From Gammaproteobacteria bacterium (GTDB lineage: Bacteria > Pseudomonadota > Gammaproteobacteria > Burkholderiales > Burkholderiaceae_C): DNA of 6,637 bases. The stretch is from assembly GCA_030054245.1 (NCBI GenBank), contig JASGCH010000083.1, positions 1 to 6,637 on the forward strand. The letters are read 5' to 3'. Below are positions 5,457-6,637 of this stretch, in pieces. Within the stretch, counting starts at the first letter, position 1. Each line of letters begins with the position of its first letter. Made by a program: the position numbers and the translations under genes. The notes below the pieces were generated by a model. That model was not told where the DNA came from. It saw only the letters and a list, made by a program, of their open reading frames with translations, and made no database searches.

Positions 5457-6428
5457 CTAAGCCAATCGATCAGGGATAAATTCGAGCAAATCCTTTATGG
5501 CTACCTTATATGGATTATCCGAAAAATGTTCTAACCCCTTAAATCCTCGATCGATCTCACGCAACACCATATTCTTGGCAGAATTGATAGCTCCTGTTTC
5601 CTCGATAATGTCTTGAATTTTTTGCATATCTATATCTTTACCATCGGTGATGACACGACGCAAATAAGCTCTTTGCTCTTGGTTTGCCGAACGCAAAGCT
5701 AGAATAATAGGTAAAGTGGTTCTACCTTCGTACAAATCGTGACCAACTACTTTGCCGGTGTCTTGACTATTTCCACAATAATCCAAAATATCATCTGTCA
5801 TTTGAAAAGCCATCCCCACAGCTGTTCCTATGGTTTTGCATACCTCAAGAAGCTCTTGGGATGCCTCTACCATCATAGCGGGGACCACCGCACCCGCTTG
5901 AAATAGAGGAGCAGTTTTTAGACCTATGATTTGCCAATAAGCTTCTGTGTCAATATCCGGATTGTGGCTCATCATCAATTGCAAGACTTCCCCTTCGGCC
6001 ATGGCGTTTGTGGTATCTGCCATATAGCGCATAGCCGCCATATGGTTGCATGCAACCATAAGTTGAAAAGCCCGGGAGTATAAAAAATCTCCAGACAATA
6101 CACTAAAGGCATTACCATAAACTTGGTTGGTACTAGGCGCCCCCCTTCTTAATGAAGCATTATCGACCACATCATCATGCATAAGTGTCGCTGTATGAAT
6201 CAACTCTATAGACAACGCCATACTAATATTTTCTTTTTCTTGATAACCTAACATACCCGCCATAAGGAAAAAAAGAGCCGGCCTGAGTTTTTTTCCGCCT
6301 TTGCTAGCGGCAAATTGAACTATCTCGTATAGGAAAGGAATTTTACTATTCAATTCAGTGCTTAACAAATTTTGCATGGCACCTAACTCTTGATCTACGA
6401 TTGCAAAAATCTTATTGAGTTGACTCAT
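5457..6428 (-). CDS. ispB: Long-chain polyprenyl diphosphate synthase (octaprenyl-type)
   Basis: This trans-isoprenyl diphosphate synthase adds isopentenyl diphosphate to farnesyl diphosphate, probably making the octaprenyl (or similar) tail of ubiquinone. At 323 residues it is the usual length. Motifs in order: GGKKLRP (44-50), which binds diphosphate; ELIHTATLMHDDVVD (75-89), containing the first Asp-rich motif DDVVD (85-89); RRG (94-96); GDFLYSRAF (113-121); KT (171-172); and the second Asp-rich motif DDILD (212-216), followed by GKVVGHDLYEGRTTLP. The small Ala80, five residues before the first Asp-rich motif, is the feature that permits long products, as in E. coli IspB, rather than the bulky residue of short-chain enzymes. 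All catalytic Asp residues are present. The start codon overlaps the end of the upstream HhH gene by 17 bases, which suggests translational coupling; the Shine-Dalgarno is weak. Product length (C40 versus neighbouring lengths) is not determinable from the sequence. Confidence 0.93.
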   Translation of the reverse strand: MSQLNKIFAIVDQELGAMQNLLSTELNSKIPFLYEIVQFAASKGGKKLRPALFFLMAGMLGYQEKENISMALSIELIHTATLMHDDVVDNASLRRGAPSTNQVYGNAFSVLSGDFLYSRAFQLMVACNHMAAMRYMADTTNAMAEGEVLQLMMSHNPDIDTEAYWQIIGLKTAPLFQAGAVVPAMMVEASQELLEVCKTIGTAVGMAFQMTDDILDYCGNSQDTGKVVGHDLYEGRTTLPIILALRSANQEQRAYLRRVITDGKDIDMQKIQDIIEETGAINSAKNMVLREIDRGFKGLEHFSDNPYKVAIKDLLEFIPDRLA

Positions 6429-6637
6429 AGTTTAAACTTTGACCATTAATAGTTACTCCTTGATGAGATAATTGGTGAATTAGGGTAGTTGATTGAAAGC
6501 CCAAACGATGTATAAAATCCTGCCAACCACCAAATGGTTGTATAAATTTTTCTTGTAAAATTTTTTTGGTCAATCTGGGACCTAGCCCCTTGAGGCTGTC
6601 TAGCTCGGCTTCGGTGGCATCATTTATTTCGATCGAT
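6412..6637 (-). CDS. Helix-hairpin-helix (ComEA-like) DNA-binding protein, C-terminal part
   Basis: The last 74 residues of a protein enter from the right edge and stop at TAA 6412-6414. EINDATEAELDSLKGLGP followed by RLTKKIL is a textbook helix-hairpin-helix pair (N-x-A-(S/T)-x-x-E-L-x-x-(L/V)-x-G-(I/L)-G-P-x-x-(A/T)-x-x-I), which binds DNA backbone without sequence specificity. It is followed by PFGGWQDFIHRLGF and the C-terminal GVTINGQSLNY. From memory, this ending (GLTVNG-like) occurs in HhH proteins of Burkholderiales. Relatives include ComEA, the competence DNA receptor, but the N-terminus that would show a signal peptide or anchor lies outside the window, so a role in DNA uptake is unproven. 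The reading frame overlaps the ispB start by 17 bases. Confidence 0.75.
   Translation of the reverse strand, partial: SIEINDATEAELDSLKGLGPRLTKKILQEKFIQPFGGWQDFIHRLGFQSTTLIHQLSHQGVTINGQSLNYESTQ

Overview
The window looks like a piece of a moderately AT-rich betaproteobacterial (Burkholderiales-like) chromosome, probably from a host-associated or otherwise repeat-rich lineage. The assignment is an inference from gene content. It rests on a membrane-anchored rhodanese of the type that precedes grxC-secB in Burkholderiales, a helix-hairpin-helix protein with the C-terminal 'GVTINGQ' ending seen in that group, a DUF45 metallopeptidase with RWGSA instead of RWGSC, a long-chain polyprenyl diphosphate synthase of the ubiquinone type, and ComM. 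No species can be named.

Layout: (1) 1-200, minus: 5' part of a rhodanese-like membrane protein. (2) 201-500: gene-free, holding two small palindromes of a repeat family. (3) 501-1010, minus: a GNAT acetyltransferase that resembles phage-borne members. (4) 1011-1322: gene-poor stretch holding a 32-codon protein-like remnant (minus) and, on the plus strand, a convincing 4.5S SRP RNA gene (ffs, about 1228-1317) with a perfect TATAAT. (5) 1326-1411: a core-less copy of the repeat. (6) 1420-2208, minus: a YgjP/DUF45 zinc metallopeptidase. (7) 2209-2473: no gene. (8) 2474-2710: a complete MITE-like repeat with about 21-bp terminal inverted repeats and an 18-bp perfect internal hairpin. (9) comM on the plus strand, most likely starting at GTG 2770. 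(10) 4292-4466: a shortened repeat copy filling the gap between convergent comM and the next gene. (11) 4484-6637, minus: a tight three-gene cluster, HhH protein (partial) > ispB > AEC-family transporter, with a 17-nt overlap and then a 28-nt gap.

The most interesting non-genic content is the repeat family. Its two hairpin-bearing copies differ at two stem base pairs, and both differences are compensated on the opposite arm, which suggests the hairpin itself is maintained. The repeats sit at gene edges: directly 3' of ffs, overlapping an apparent ATG start of comM, and one base after the comM stop. Functionally the window touches ubiquinone side-chain synthesis (ispB), protein targeting (ffs) and DNA uptake or recombination (comM, possibly the HhH protein). 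No defence system, phage module or transposase gene is visible.
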